From Collinsella sp. (lineage in GTDB: Bacteria; Actinomycetota; Coriobacteriia; Coriobacteriales; Coriobacteriaceae), in NCBI GenBank assembly GCA_019419505.1, contig DXZS01000009.1:1-18028 (forward strand): a stretch of 18,028 nt of DNA. Reading direction: 5' to 3'. The notes under the pieces were generated by a model that did not search any database, was not told the DNA's origin, and was given only the letters and a program-made list of their open reading frames with translations. Below, one piece after another: positions 9,609-16,811 of the stretch (position 1 is the stretch's first letter; each line of letters starts with the position of its first letter). The translations under genes were made by a program, and so were the position numbers.

Positions 9609-10515
9609 CGTGGGCTACTCCTTCAAAGAGGCAATCAGCCACTTCTTCCGTAACTGGACTACCTCGCTCGGCGCCGTCATCACGATCTTCCTTTCGCTGT
9701 TTATCATCGGCCTGTTCATCATGGGCTCCGCGATGCTGAACTCCGTGATCGGCACCGTCGAGGATCAGGTTGTCATCAACGCGTTCATTAGCGATGACGC
9801 CGATCAGGCCGATGTTCAGGCTTTTGAGGCCGAGCTTAAGACGTGGAATAACGTCAAGTCCGTGACCTATAAGGACAAGGACGACGCGCTGGCCGAGTAT
9901 ACGAGCAAGATGTCGGGCAACGCCGACGCCACCATGAGCGCACTCGACGGCCAGAACCCGCTGCCGGCTTCGTTTGCAATTGAGATGGACGATCCGTCCA
10001 AGGTTGAGAGCACGGCAGAGAAGCTCAAGAAGGATGCCGATTTCCAGAAGATCGCGGATGACGGCGACGTCAACGCGAGCGTGCTGTACGGCCAGGAGGA
10101 AGTGAGCCGCCTGTTCCAGGTGACCAACTACATCCGCATCGCCGCCGTGGTGCTCGTTGGCCTTCTGACCTTTATCGCATTCATCTTCATCAACAACACG
10201 ATTCGCCTGTCCATCACGGCGCGTCGTCGTGAGATTGCGATTATGCGTCTGGTCGGCGCCAGCAACGGCTTCATTCGTGGCCCGTTTATCACCGAGGGCG
10301 TGCTGCAGGCCATTTTGGGCTCGCTGCTTTCCATCGGCGTTTTGGAGCTGCTGCGCAATCTGATGATCCCGCGTCTGCAGGAGAGCATCGGCTGGATGTC
10401 GTTTGCCCTGCCGATGCAGTACTACCTGGTGACCTATGCTGCGCTGATTCTGGTCGGCGTGATTATCGGTCTCTTTGGTTCTGCCATCGCCATGCGCCGC
10501 TACCTGCGCGTGTAG
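9595..10515 (+). CDS. ftsX: Cell division membrane protein FtsX
   Basis: FtsX is the membrane partner of FtsE. It signals to peptidoglycan hydrolases through its extracellular loop. The 306-residue protein has the FtsX plan: one membrane segment at about 24-47, a large outer domain at about 48-178, then three segments at about 181-203, 235-252 and 276-299. The motif NNTIRLSITARRREIAIMRLVGAS after the second segment is typical of the family. The ATG lies inside the last codons of ftsE, with GGGGAGG 11 bases upstream, so the pair is translationally coupled. An in-frame start at 9544 has no support. Confidence 0.96.
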   Translation: MAPTNVGYSFKEAISHFFRNWTTSLGAVITIFLSLFIIGLFIMGSAMLNSVIGTVEDQVVINAFISDDADQADVQAFEAELKTWNNVKSVTYKDKDDALAEYTSKMSGNADATMSALDGQNPLPASFAIEMDDPSKVESTAEKLKKDADFQKIADDGDVNASVLYGQEEVSRLFQVTNYIRIAAVVLVGLLTFIAFIFINNTIRLSITARRREIAIMRLVGASNGFIRGPFITEGVLQAILGSLLSIGVLELLRNLMIPRLQESIGWMSFALPMQYYLVTYAALILVGVIIGLFGSAIAMRRYLRV

Positions 10516-10540
10516 GCATGCTTGGAATTCATCCCTTCCA

Positions 10541-10573
10541 ACGGGTCGTCTCTTATGGGGCGGCCCGTTTTTT
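10541..10573 (+). terminator. Intrinsic terminator of ftsEX
   Basis: ACGGGTCGTC (10541-10550) pairs with GGCGGCCCGT (10559-10568) over 10 bp with two G-T pairs. The loop has eight bases and six T follow. Confidence 0.9.
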
Positions 10574-10650
10574 GATCCCTAGGGGACGGCAGGAAAGCGA
10601 ATCATTTGGGTAGACTCTTTGGAGTTCGCAATCGATAGTTAGGAGGCGCC

Positions 10651-12786
10651 ATGGGGCGCAATAACAAGCATAAGCGTGGAGCTCGCAATCATCGCGGGCC
10701 GGTGCGCAGCGAACGCCGTCCGAGCCTGACCGGGCGCGTGCAGCTCCATGAGCATAGCGCCTACGTTGTAACCGAAAACGGCGACTACAAGGTCATGGGC
10801 CGCGGTAAGCGCGAGATCATGGATGGCGATACCGTTGCCGTGAGCATTAAGAACAGCCCGCACGGTGAGCGGCGCGCCGTGATCGAAAGCGTGGTTGAGC
10901 GTGCAGCCATAAGCGTGGTGGGCACGTACCAGACCGCCGGTCCGCTCGGTGTGATCGAGCCGCTCGATTCGCGTCTGAAGGCCGACTTCTTCATTCTGCC
11001 CGAGGATACCTCGGCGGATCGTCTGGGTGTCCACCCGGGTGATGCTGTTGTCGCGCGCATTTTGACCTACCCGACGCGCCTGGAATCGGGTACCGTGACG
11101 ATCGAACGCCGCATTGGCGGAGATGACGCGCCCGATTTGGGCGTTCAATATGTGATGGCGCGTTACGGCTATACCGATAGCTATCCCGAGGCCGCGCTGG
11201 ACGAGGCCGAGGGGCTTTCGCTCGATGTGTCCGCGGCGCTTAAGGACCCGCTCCGCCGCGATCTGCGCGACCGCTTTGTCATCACGATCGACCCAGTCGA
11301 CGCGCGCGACTTTGACGACGCCATTTCGCTGAAGCGCACGCCCGAGGGTGGCTACAAGCTGGGTGTGCATATCGCCGACGTTTCACACTATGTGGCTTGG
11401 GACGGGCATATCGATCTTGAGGCTCGCCATCGTACGACATCGGTGTATCTGGCCGATCGCGTGCTTCCCATGCTGCCCGAACGCCTGTCCAATGACCTGT
11501 GCTCGCTTCGCCCTGACGAGGACCGTCTTGCGTTTACCGTTGACATTGAGCTCGATGCACAGGGTCGCGTGCGGCATTACGATCCGTACCCCAGCGTGAT
11601 TCGCTCGCGTGTGCGTATGGACTATGACGGCGCCGAGGCGCTGCTGGTGCGTGCCGGCGCGGTTGAGTATTCGGTGCTGGAGGGTGCAGCCGAGGATGTT
11701 GCGGCTGCCGAGACCTCGCGCGAGGAAGCGCTTGAGCGCGGTCTTGCGTGCGAGGAGGCCGCCCGCGGCTACAACGTCGACCTCGGCGATTTCCTTGTCG
11801 CCGCTAACGAACTCGCCGAACTCCGCCGTCGTATCCGTCGCGCCCGCGGCTCGGTCGATTTTGACACGGCCGAGATTCGTGCTCTGTTGGATGAGGACGG
11901 AGTGCCCGTGCAGATTGTGGCGCGTGAGCGTTCGTGTGCCACGTCGCTTATCGAGGAAGCTATGCTGCTCGCCAACGAGTGCGTTGCAGAGTGGCTGGCA
12001 GACCGTGATATCGAGGCCTGCTATCGCGTGCATGAGGATCCGAGCCCCGATAGCCTGCACGGTGCCGCCGTTGCGCTGGCGCAGCTAGGCATCATCGACG
12101 ATCGCCGTGCGGCTGGTATTGCCCTGGGAAGTCCCGATGAGCTGCAGGCTGCGGTTGACGCCGCGGCCGGCACGGCTAACGCTCCGCTCGTCAACACGTT
12201 GCTCTTGCGCAGTATGCAGCGCGCGCTGTACAAGCCACGCAACGAGGGCCACTTTGCGCTTGCCGCGCCGTGCTATTGCCACTTCACGAGTCCCATTCGC
12301 CGCTATCCCGACCTGGTGGTGCACCGCGTGCTCAAACTGCAGTTGGCCTATGAGCGGCTCGGCGGCAAGGACGCCTTGGTCCGTACGCCGCGGCTGATCG
12401 GCAAGGGGCGCGAGTCGCTGCCGCGCATTCTGCCGCAGATCTGCCGCGCATGCAGCGATGCCGAGCGCGCGGCAGATGCCGCCAGCCATGCGACGCAAAA
12501 GATCAAGATTGCCCAGTACTATGAGGACCGTCTGGGCGAGCGCTATGCCGGAACCGTCTCGTGGGTTAGCAGCATGGGCCTTTTTGTGCGCTTGGACCTA
12601 ACGCAGGTCGAAGGCTTGGTTTCGATCAAGAGTCTGGGCAACGAGTGGTTCGAGTTCGACGAGGACGCGCTCACGCTCACAGGTGCCGACACGGGCACCC
12701 GTTACGAGCTGGGGCAGCGCGTGATTATCGAGGTCTCGCGCGTCAATACCACGCGTGGGCACTTGGACTTTAAGCTTATCCATTAG
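10651..12786 (+). CDS. rnr: Ribonuclease R (RNB family 3'-5' exoribonuclease)
   Basis: RNase R degrades structured RNA from the 3' end and works with tmRNA-SmpB in clearing faulty messages. The RNB catalytic centre, DPVDARDFDD, has acidic residues 214, 217, 220, 222 and 223. TSPIRRYPDLVVHR marks the end of the catalytic domain. A C-terminal S1 domain starts near residue 629 (RYAGTVSWVSSMGLFVRL). The N-terminus is a short basic stretch leading into cold-shock-like domains; the winged-helix domain of E. coli RNase R is missing. At 711 residues it is within the family range. AGGAGG (10641-10646) precedes the ATG, and a TAGACT box (10611-10616) is a possible -10. In many Gram-positive genomes smpB follows directly; here it is about 4 kb away. 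Confidence 0.95.
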   Translation: MGRNNKHKRGARNHRGPVRSERRPSLTGRVQLHEHSAYVVTENGDYKVMGRGKREIMDGDTVAVSIKNSPHGERRAVIESVVERAAISVVGTYQTAGPLGVIEPLDSRLKADFFILPEDTSADRLGVHPGDAVVARILTYPTRLESGTVTIERRIGGDDAPDLGVQYVMARYGYTDSYPEAALDEAEGLSLDVSAALKDPLRRDLRDRFVITIDPVDARDFDDAISLKRTPEGGYKLGVHIADVSHYVAWDGHIDLEARHRTTSVYLADRVLPMLPERLSNDLCSLRPDEDRLAFTVDIELDAQGRVRHYDPYPSVIRSRVRMDYDGAEALLVRAGAVEYSVLEGAAEDVAAAETSREEALERGLACEEAARGYNVDLGDFLVAANELAELRRRIRRARGSVDFDTAEIRALLDEDGVPVQIVARERSCATSLIEEAMLLANECVAEWLADRDIEACYRVHEDPSPDSLHGAAVALAQLGIIDDRRAAGIALGSPDELQAAVDAAAGTANAPLVNTLLLRSMQRALYKPRNEGHFALAAPCYCHFTSPIRRYPDLVVHRVLKLQLAYERLGGKDALVRTPRLIGKGRESLPRILPQICRACSDAERAADAASHATQKIKIAQYYEDRLGERYAGTVSWVSSMGLFVRLDLTQVEGLVSIKSLGNEWFEFDEDALTLTGADTGTRYELGQRVIIEVSRVNTTRGHLDFKLIH

Positions 12787-12810
12787 CCAAATCCCGACTC
12801 ATGGGGGGGA

Positions 12811-12846
12811 GCGGAGGGCGGCCTTTCGGGACCGCCCTTCGCATTT
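12811..12846 (+). terminator. Terminator of rnr
   Basis: GCGGAGGGCGG (12811-12821) pairs with CCGCCCTTCGC (12832-12842), 11 bp with one G-T pair, around CCTTTCGGGA. The following T run is short (ATTT), so it may be less efficient than the others in the window. Confidence 0.7.
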
Positions 12847-12903
12847 GAATCGTGGCTACCTTGCCGTCTGCTCGGCCGCCCGCTTACCTGCTATTTGAGA
12901 GGT

Positions 12904-12942
12904 AAAACCTACCAAAATAAACCTGTCCCTTTTGGCAGGTTT
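12904..12942 (+). repeat. AACCTG[C/T]C repeat, copy B
   Basis: AAACCTACC (12905-12913) and AAACCTGTC (12919-12927) are followed by the inverted copy GGCAGGTTT (12934-12942). The middle and last elements form a nine-pair hairpin with a CCTTTT loop. The block matches 767-805 over its first 26 bases with one mismatch; the third element is shared and only the spacer before it differs. It ends 19 bases before the recombinase start. TTACCT (12884-12889) and AGGTAA (12900-12905) form a small extra dyad at its upstream side. Confidence 0.7.
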
Positions 12943-12961
12943 ACAAGAAAGCGGGGATGAG

Positions 12962-13567
12962 ATGGCGACGGTGTACGGTTATGCGCGGGTGAGTTCGCGC
13001 GATCAGAACCTTAATCGGCAGCTGGATGCGCTGGGCGCCTATGGCGTGGGCTCGGCGAATATTTATGCCGACCATGCGAGCGGCAAGGACTTCGATCGAC
13101 CGCGTTATCGCGAGCTGCTGCACGTCCTGGGAGACGGGGACGTACTGGTGGTGCTTTCTATCGACCGACTTGGCCGTAATTACTCCGAGATTCTTGAGGA
13201 ATGGCGACGCATTACCAAGGAGCTCGGGGTTGCCATTGTGGTGTTGGACATGCCATTGCTTGACACGCGCGTCAGGGCCAGCGGCGCGCCGGATGTGACC
13301 AACACCCTGATTGCCGATATTGTGCTGCAACTGCTGAGCTACGTGGCGCAGGTGGAGCGCGAGAATATCCATCGGCGCCAAGCGGAGGGAATTGCAGCGG
13401 CGCGGGCGCGAGGGGTCCGTTTCGGTCGACCTCGCAAACCGTGCCCTCCTCAGTTTGAGCTGGTGCGCGATAGCTATGAGGCGGGCGATATTACCCGCAG
13501 CCAGGCAGCAAAGTGCCTGGGCGTGTGTGTGGGGACGTTCGATCGCTGGATGCGCGAGGCGGGGTAG
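12962..13567 (+). CDS. Serine recombinase of the resolvase/invertase family
   Basis: The 201-residue protein has the small serine recombinase plan. The N-terminal YGYARVSSRDQN carries the catalytic Ser11. ASGKDFDRPRY and VLSIDRLGRNYSEI are the active-site arginine regions. The long E helix is around YVAQVERENIHRRQAEGI. GVRFGRPRK leads into a C-terminal helix-turn-helix (ITRSQAAKCLGVCVGTFDRW) that binds the crossover site. Such enzymes invert or resolve DNA between two short sites. No transposase, no second recombinase and no obvious pair of long inverted sites lies nearby, so its target is unknown. I chose the ATG at 12962; a TTG at 12932 lies inside the repeat. It may be a remnant of a mobile element or act elsewhere. 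Confidence 0.93.
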   Translation: MATVYGYARVSSRDQNLNRQLDALGAYGVGSANIYADHASGKDFDRPRYRELLHVLGDGDVLVVLSIDRLGRNYSEILEEWRRITKELGVAIVVLDMPLLDTRVRASGAPDVTNTLIADIVLQLLSYVAQVERENIHRRQAEGIAAARARGVRFGRPRKPCPPQFELVRDSYEAGDITRSQAAKCLGVCVGTFDRWMREAG

Positions 13568-13671
13568 GGGTTTGCGTCGCTTTGTCGCTTCCTGTTGCGA
13601 TTCAAATTTTGATACGGTGACGATGTCATTTGGGGCTACACTCGCTGATATTCAAAAAAGGAGGTTGACCC

Positions 13672-14253
13672 TTGGCGTGCGTAAAACAAATAATCGGATG
13701 GACCGCGATCGTTCTGTTCGCTGCAACGCTGGCGGGCATCTGGGCGCTGACGGAGCAAAACGCGGTGCAGACGTCGTTGCTGAGCGAGTCCACCGCGCGT
13801 GTGGTGGAGGGTCAGGCTACGAGCGTTTAGGCTACCGGCATCACGGGTGAAATTCAGGCGGGGGACGGCATGACTGAGAGTACCAATCCGGCTGCCTCGA
13901 CGGTCCAGCCTGGTCGACTTGCTTCCATTCGCATGTGGGTAGGCGCAAACGTCCGTCGCGTCGCCCATACCGTAGAGTTTTTCTTCGTCGGATTGTTCGC
14001 CTCGGTGATCGTGGTCTGCTTTTCCAGGCGTCCATGGAGTGTGTGTTCCCGTTGCGTGCCTGTGTTTCTCTTTTGCGCTGCCTGCTCCGTTGGCGACCAG
14101 GTGCATAAGATCTTTGTTCCCGGCAGGCATTTCGACGTTATCGATTTAGGATTCGATGCTGCGGGCTATGTCACCGCCATGCTGTTGGTATTGCTGGCAG
14201 CGGCGTTGGTGCGCCATGCGACTCGGCCGATCGGCGCCCATGCGAGGCGCTAG
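13672..14253 (+). pseudogene. VanZ-like membrane protein gene interrupted by an in-frame TAG
   Basis: A frame opens at TTG 13672 behind AAAAAAGGAGG (13654-13664) and encodes 52 residues: a membrane segment (about 7-26) and TEQNAVQTSLLSESTARVV. A TAG at 13828-13830 stops it. The same frame then stays open to 14253. That second part has VanZ family marks: VRRVAHTVEFF (from residue 94, counting through the stop), GDQVHKIFVPGR (from about 141) and DVIDLGFDAAG (from 155), with more hydrophobic segments. VanZ proteins are small membrane proteins named for low-level teicoplanin resistance; most have no known role. An ATG at 13870 behind GGGGGA could restart translation. A nonsense mutation is the simplest reading; a sequencing error, readthrough or two separate products are alternatives. 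Confidence 0.75.
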
Positions 14254-14375
14254 CCTTAAGACGAGACATCGCGACTGCCTATGCTTCGACATTGACTACA
14301 ATAACGGCTGCAATCGCGAGTGGTCGTCGATGTGCAGTTTTCCAGACACCTGTTTTCTCTAAGAAAGGAAATCCC

Positions 14376-14735
14376 ATGGCGGTATTGTTTGTTGAATATC
14401 CCAAGTGCTCGACCTGTAAGAAGGCCAAGGCATGGCTGGACGAACATGGGGTAGAGTATATCGATCGCGATATCGTTTTGGACAATCCCACGGCTGATGA
14501 GCTTGCGACCTGGATTGCTCGTTCGGGGCTGCCGGTGCGGCGCTTCTTTAATTCGTCGGGCATGAAATATCGAGAGCTGGGCCTGAAGGCGCGTCTGGAT
14601 GCGGGCATGACGGATCAGGAGTGCTACGAGCTGCTGGCGACCGACGGCATGCTGGTCAAGCGTCCGCTGCTGGTGGGCGACGACTTTGCGATTCCCGGCT
14701 TTAGGGAAGCGGCTTGGGCCGAGGCGTTGCTGTAG
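14376..14735 (+). CDS. ArsC/Spx-type thioredoxin-fold protein
   Basis: The 119-residue protein opens with FVEYPKCSTCKKAKAWLDEHG; Cys11 and Cys14 form the CxxC redox motif of the ArsC/Spx/YffB family. The middle RSGLPVRRFFNSSGMKYRELGL and the end DGMLVKRPLLVGDDFAIPGF are typical of the YffB/Spx-like branch. Members act as arsenate reductases, as RNA polymerase-binding stress regulators (Spx) or in unknown redox roles. The sequence does not decide which, and no ars genes are nearby. AGAAAGGAAA precedes the ATG, and a TACAAT box (14297-14302) is a possible -10. The gene faces the minus-strand gene that ends at 14956. Confidence 0.88.
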   Translation: MAVLFVEYPKCSTCKKAKAWLDEHGVEYIDRDIVLDNPTADELATWIARSGLPVRRFFNSSGMKYRELGLKARLDAGMTDQECYELLATDGMLVKRPLLVGDDFAIPGFREAAWAEALL

Positions 14736-14741
14736 CGGCTG

Positions 14742-14912
14742 CGGAAAGTGCGACCCGTTTTGAGCTCGGATTCCGGGACGCAGTTTCCGGTTGAAGGGGC
14801 TAGCGGAAACCGTATCCCAGTTTGAGCGCGAAATCTGGGATACGGTTTCCGTTTGGGGCCTCTAGGGGAAAGCGCGTCCCGTTCTGGACGTAAATTCCGG
14901 GATGAGCTTTCC
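14742..14912. repeat. Three tandem imperfect palindromes of about 50 bp
   Basis: Unit 1 pairs 14742-14757 with 14774-14789 (14 of 16). Unit 2 pairs 14804-14820 with 14835-14851 (17 of 17, arm CGGAAACCGTATCCCAG). Unit 3 pairs 14867-14881 with 14898-14912 (14 of 15, one wobble). All begin GGAAA and end TTTCC, have a CCC/GGG pair near the loop, and have loops of 14-16 bases starting with TT. The arms differ between units while mostly keeping their pairing, so the structure rather than the sequence appears conserved. The array fills the gap between two convergent genes. It resembles REP/BIME-type repeats and might also act as a two-way terminator, though T runs are lacking. Confidence 0.85.
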
Positions 14913-14961
14913 GGTTGGCGGGCATGCGCACTATCCCGGCTGGCGGGCATATGCGCTAATC
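14913..14961. repeat. Short tandem direct repeat
   Basis: GGTTGGCGGGCATGCGC (from 14913) recurs as GGCTGGCGGGCATATGCGC (from 14938). The second copy runs into the end of the minus-strand gene and contains part of its stop codon. It may extend the palindrome array or be a simple local duplication. Confidence 0.5.
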
Positions 14962-15366
14962 CTCAAGCTGTGCCCATTCGTGCGGATCGTAGACCTTTAC
15001 GTGCTTGTTGGGCTTGCCGCTCCAGTACTCCTCGTCCATAAAGGGCAGATATGCCTGAACGCCGGGGCAGATAAAGGGAATCCGCTGCTGTTGCAGTCGC
15101 TCGCGCTGGCGCTGCTCCAGGTGCGCCTCGGATATGACGGTCGGCATACCGGACAGCTCGACGAGGCTTGCCTGGATTCGCTTAAGGTCGGGGAGTCCCG
15201 CGTGCCATGACACCCGCATGATCAAAAAGGATGCACGGCGGTATTTTGCCTGCATCACCGTGATGGCGGGGCGCAGTGTGGGATGGATTTTGTCCCGTTC
15301 GGGCCAAAGGTCAGCAGTGATCTCGAGGCCCAGGGTCTCCCATAGGTAATCAAGCTCTTCGTCCAT
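14956..15366 (-). CDS. Conserved-looking protein of unknown function
   Basis: This is the only clear minus-strand gene. It encodes 136 acidic and aromatic residues starting MDEELDYLWETLGLEI, with no membrane segment or signal peptide. The stretch from about residue 50 (ASFLIMRVSWHAGLPDLKRI, ISEAHLEQRQRERLQQQRIPF, CPGVQAYLPF) reminds me of the N-terminal domain of some MarR-like or winged-helix regulators, in which a DNA-binding domain follows. No such domain follows here, so it would be a short or truncated member. That likeness is a memory-based guess. The ATG at 15366 has GAGG just upstream; an in-frame ATG at 15387 would add seven residues. It converges with the ArsC/Spx-like gene across the palindrome array. 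Confidence 0.7.
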   Translation of the reverse strand: MDEELDYLWETLGLEITADLWPERDKIHPTLRPAITVMQAKYRRASFLIMRVSWHAGLPDLKRIQASLVELSGMPTVISEAHLEQRQRERLQQQRIPFICPGVQAYLPFMDEEYWSGKPNKHVKVYDPHEWAQLED

Positions 15367-15435
15367 GGTGCCTCGATATCCGTGCAATGATGACGGTTCG
15401 ATTGTGCCATCAGCCGTGAGTGCTGCATTGTTGTA

Positions 15436-15452
15436 ATCTACCAGCGGTAGAT
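15436..15452. promoter_or_regulatory. Perfect dyad, operator candidate
   Basis: ATCTACC (15436-15442) and GGTAGAT (15446-15452) form a perfect 7+7 inverted repeat around AGC. Read on the minus strand, it is followed at once by TACAAC (15430-15435), a possible -10 box 64 bases before the minus-strand gene. It has the size and symmetry of a dimeric repressor site, but no matching -35 is visible. Confidence 0.45.
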
Positions 15453-15558
15453 GTGGGATGTTTTACGGGCTTTGGCGCCGTACGTGTCGCTGGTGCTTCA
15501 CAGGTCCTTCACGTGTTGGCCGTATTTGACTGAATTTCAAAAAAGTCACAATTAGGGC

Positions 15559-15587
15559 TTGCGTCACGGCGGGACTTCCCGTATATT
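15559..15587 (+). promoter_or_regulatory. Candidate promoter of the tRNA pair
   Basis: TTGCGT (15559-15564) and TATATT (15582-15587) are 17 bases apart and 45 bases upstream of tRNA-Gln. The -10 matches at 5 of 6 positions and the -35 at 3 of 6. Confidence 0.5.
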
Positions 15588-15631
15588 TCTTTCTTGCGCA
15601 AAGGCACAGCCGAGCGCAGCGATGCAGTCAT

Positions 15632-15705
15632 TGGGATGTCGTCTAATGGCAGGACAGCGGATTCTGGTTCCGTCAATGGGGGTTCGACTCCCTCCATCCC
15701 AGCCA
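15632..15705 (+). tRNA. tRNA-Gln (anticodon CTG)
   Basis: The acceptor stem pairs TGGGATG (15632-15638) with CATCCCA (15695-15701). The anticodon stem GCGGA/TCCGT encloses TTCTGGT, giving CTG at 15664-15666, which reads CAG. The T arm GGGGG/CCCTC encloses TTCGACT. Discriminator G and an encoded CCA follow (15703-15705). Confidence 0.96.
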
Positions 15706-15722
15706 TTGCATTTGCTACATAT

Positions 15723-15799
15723 GGCCCGTTCGTCTAGCGGTTTAGGACGCCGCCCTCTCAAGGCGGAGATCACCAGTTCGAATCTGGTACGGGCTACCA
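15723..15799 (+). tRNA. tRNA-Glu (anticodon CTC)
   Basis: The acceptor stem pairs GGCCCGT (15723-15729) with ACGGGCT (15789-15795), the first pair being G-T. The anticodon stem CCGCC/GGCGG encloses CTCTCAA, giving CTC at 15757-15759, which reads GAG. The T arm ACCAG/CTGGT encloses TTCGAAT. Discriminator A and an encoded CCA follow. It lies 17 bases after tRNA-Gln, and the two probably share a transcript. Confidence 0.96.
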
Positions 15800-15809
15800 A
15801 AATTGAACG

Positions 15810-15837
15810 CCCGGGCCTCGTAAGAGACCCGGGTTTT
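15810..15837 (+). terminator. Intrinsic terminator of the tRNA pair
   Basis: CCCGGG (15810-15815) pairs with CCCGGG (15828-15833). A C-A mismatch follows, then CTC with GAG around GTAA. Four T follow at 15834-15837. Confidence 0.8.
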
Positions 15838-15893
15838 GTGTATTGACCGTATATACGGCGCCTGCCGTGTTTCGCTCAGATCGAGGAGTAGCC

Positions 15894-16811
15894 ATGGATC
15901 TGCCCATCAGCTTGCAAGACATCACGTATGCCGAGAACTATCTGGCGCAGGGCGACCTGGCTACGGCGACGCCGCTGCTGGAGCGTCTGGTGGAGCTCGC
16001 CGAGGAGTATATCGACGCTGAGTGCAAGACGGAGGAGAAGCGCCAATACTTTAGCTTCGATAGCAAGTTTGAGCGCTTGGCCTATCGCCGCGTGGAGAAG
16101 GATCCGCGCGAGCTCGTGCAGGTCGAGGTGCCGTTTGACCGCCTGTACTCTGATATGGCGTTTGCCTACATTCGCCAGCAGGATTATGTGAGCGCTCGTA
16201 ATGCCCTGATGCAGGCTGTGCGTTGGGACCCCATGAACTGCAACTATCGCTTGGATTTGGCCGAGCTGTTCCGCGCACTCGAGGACAAGCAGGAATGGGC
16301 ATCGCTCTCGTTCTCGGTGCTGGAGCGTGCAAGCGATGGCAAGTGCGCCGCCCGCGCTTACGCCAATCTAGGTCAGTACTTCTTGGAGCCCGAGACCGAG
16401 AACGTTTCGGCTGCCGTGGGCTGCGCGCGTCTGGCGCTGCGCCTGGCGCCCAACGATGCGCATACGACGCGCCTGCTCAACAAGATCCATACCACCTATC
16501 CGGATGCCGCCGAGGAGAGCGACGAGCACGTGATGGGCGAGCTGGCGTTGCAGGGCGTTCCGACCTCACCTTCGGCCGAGATTGCCATCTGCCTGATTAT
16601 GTGCGCGACCGATGCTGCAAGCGACGGCGACAAGCAGGAGGCGACGCGCCTGACGGTGCGTGCTCGCGACTTGGTGGGCGAGGAAGCCTGCGCGGCGATT
16701 ATCAAACTGGTGCGCGAGAGCGACGCCGAGCTCAATGCCGAGCGCAAGGCAAAGCGCGAGACTGCGGGCTCAAACGCCGATGGAGCCAAGGAGGCCGGCG
16801 ATGCCCAGTAA
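15894..16811 (+). CDS. TPR-like repeat protein upstream of smpB
   Basis: The 305-residue protein is probably soluble and all-helical. A TPR-like unit is clear at about 84-117 (YSDMAFAYIRQQDYVSARNALMQAV, then RWDPMN). Weaker units surround it, for instance ITYAENYLAQGDLATATPLLERL near the start and the AYANLGQYFL and LALRLAPNDAHT region. The last 40 residues are charged and likely disordered (NAERKAKRETAG onward). TPR proteins are interaction scaffolds, and nothing here names the partner. GAGGAG (15883-15888) precedes the ATG; an in-frame start at 15843 has no such site. The gene's end overlaps smpB by 11 bases, so the two are co-translated. Confidence 0.85.
   Translation: MDLPISLQDITYAENYLAQGDLATATPLLERLVELAEEYIDAECKTEEKRQYFSFDSKFERLAYRRVEKDPRELVQVEVPFDRLYSDMAFAYIRQQDYVSARNALMQAVRWDPMNCNYRLDLAELFRALEDKQEWASLSFSVLERASDGKCAARAYANLGQYFLEPETENVSAAVGCARLALRLAPNDAHTTRLLNKIHTTYPDAAEESDEHVMGELALQGVPTSPSAEIAICLIMCATDAASDGDKQEATRLTVRARDLVGEEACAAIIKLVRESDAELNAERKAKRETAGSNADGAKEAGDAQ

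Noticed and set aside
14902..15210. Plus-strand frame of 102 codons
   Set aside because: It overlaps the minus-strand gene, begins in the palindrome array, lacks a ribosome binding site and has a less protein-like composition.
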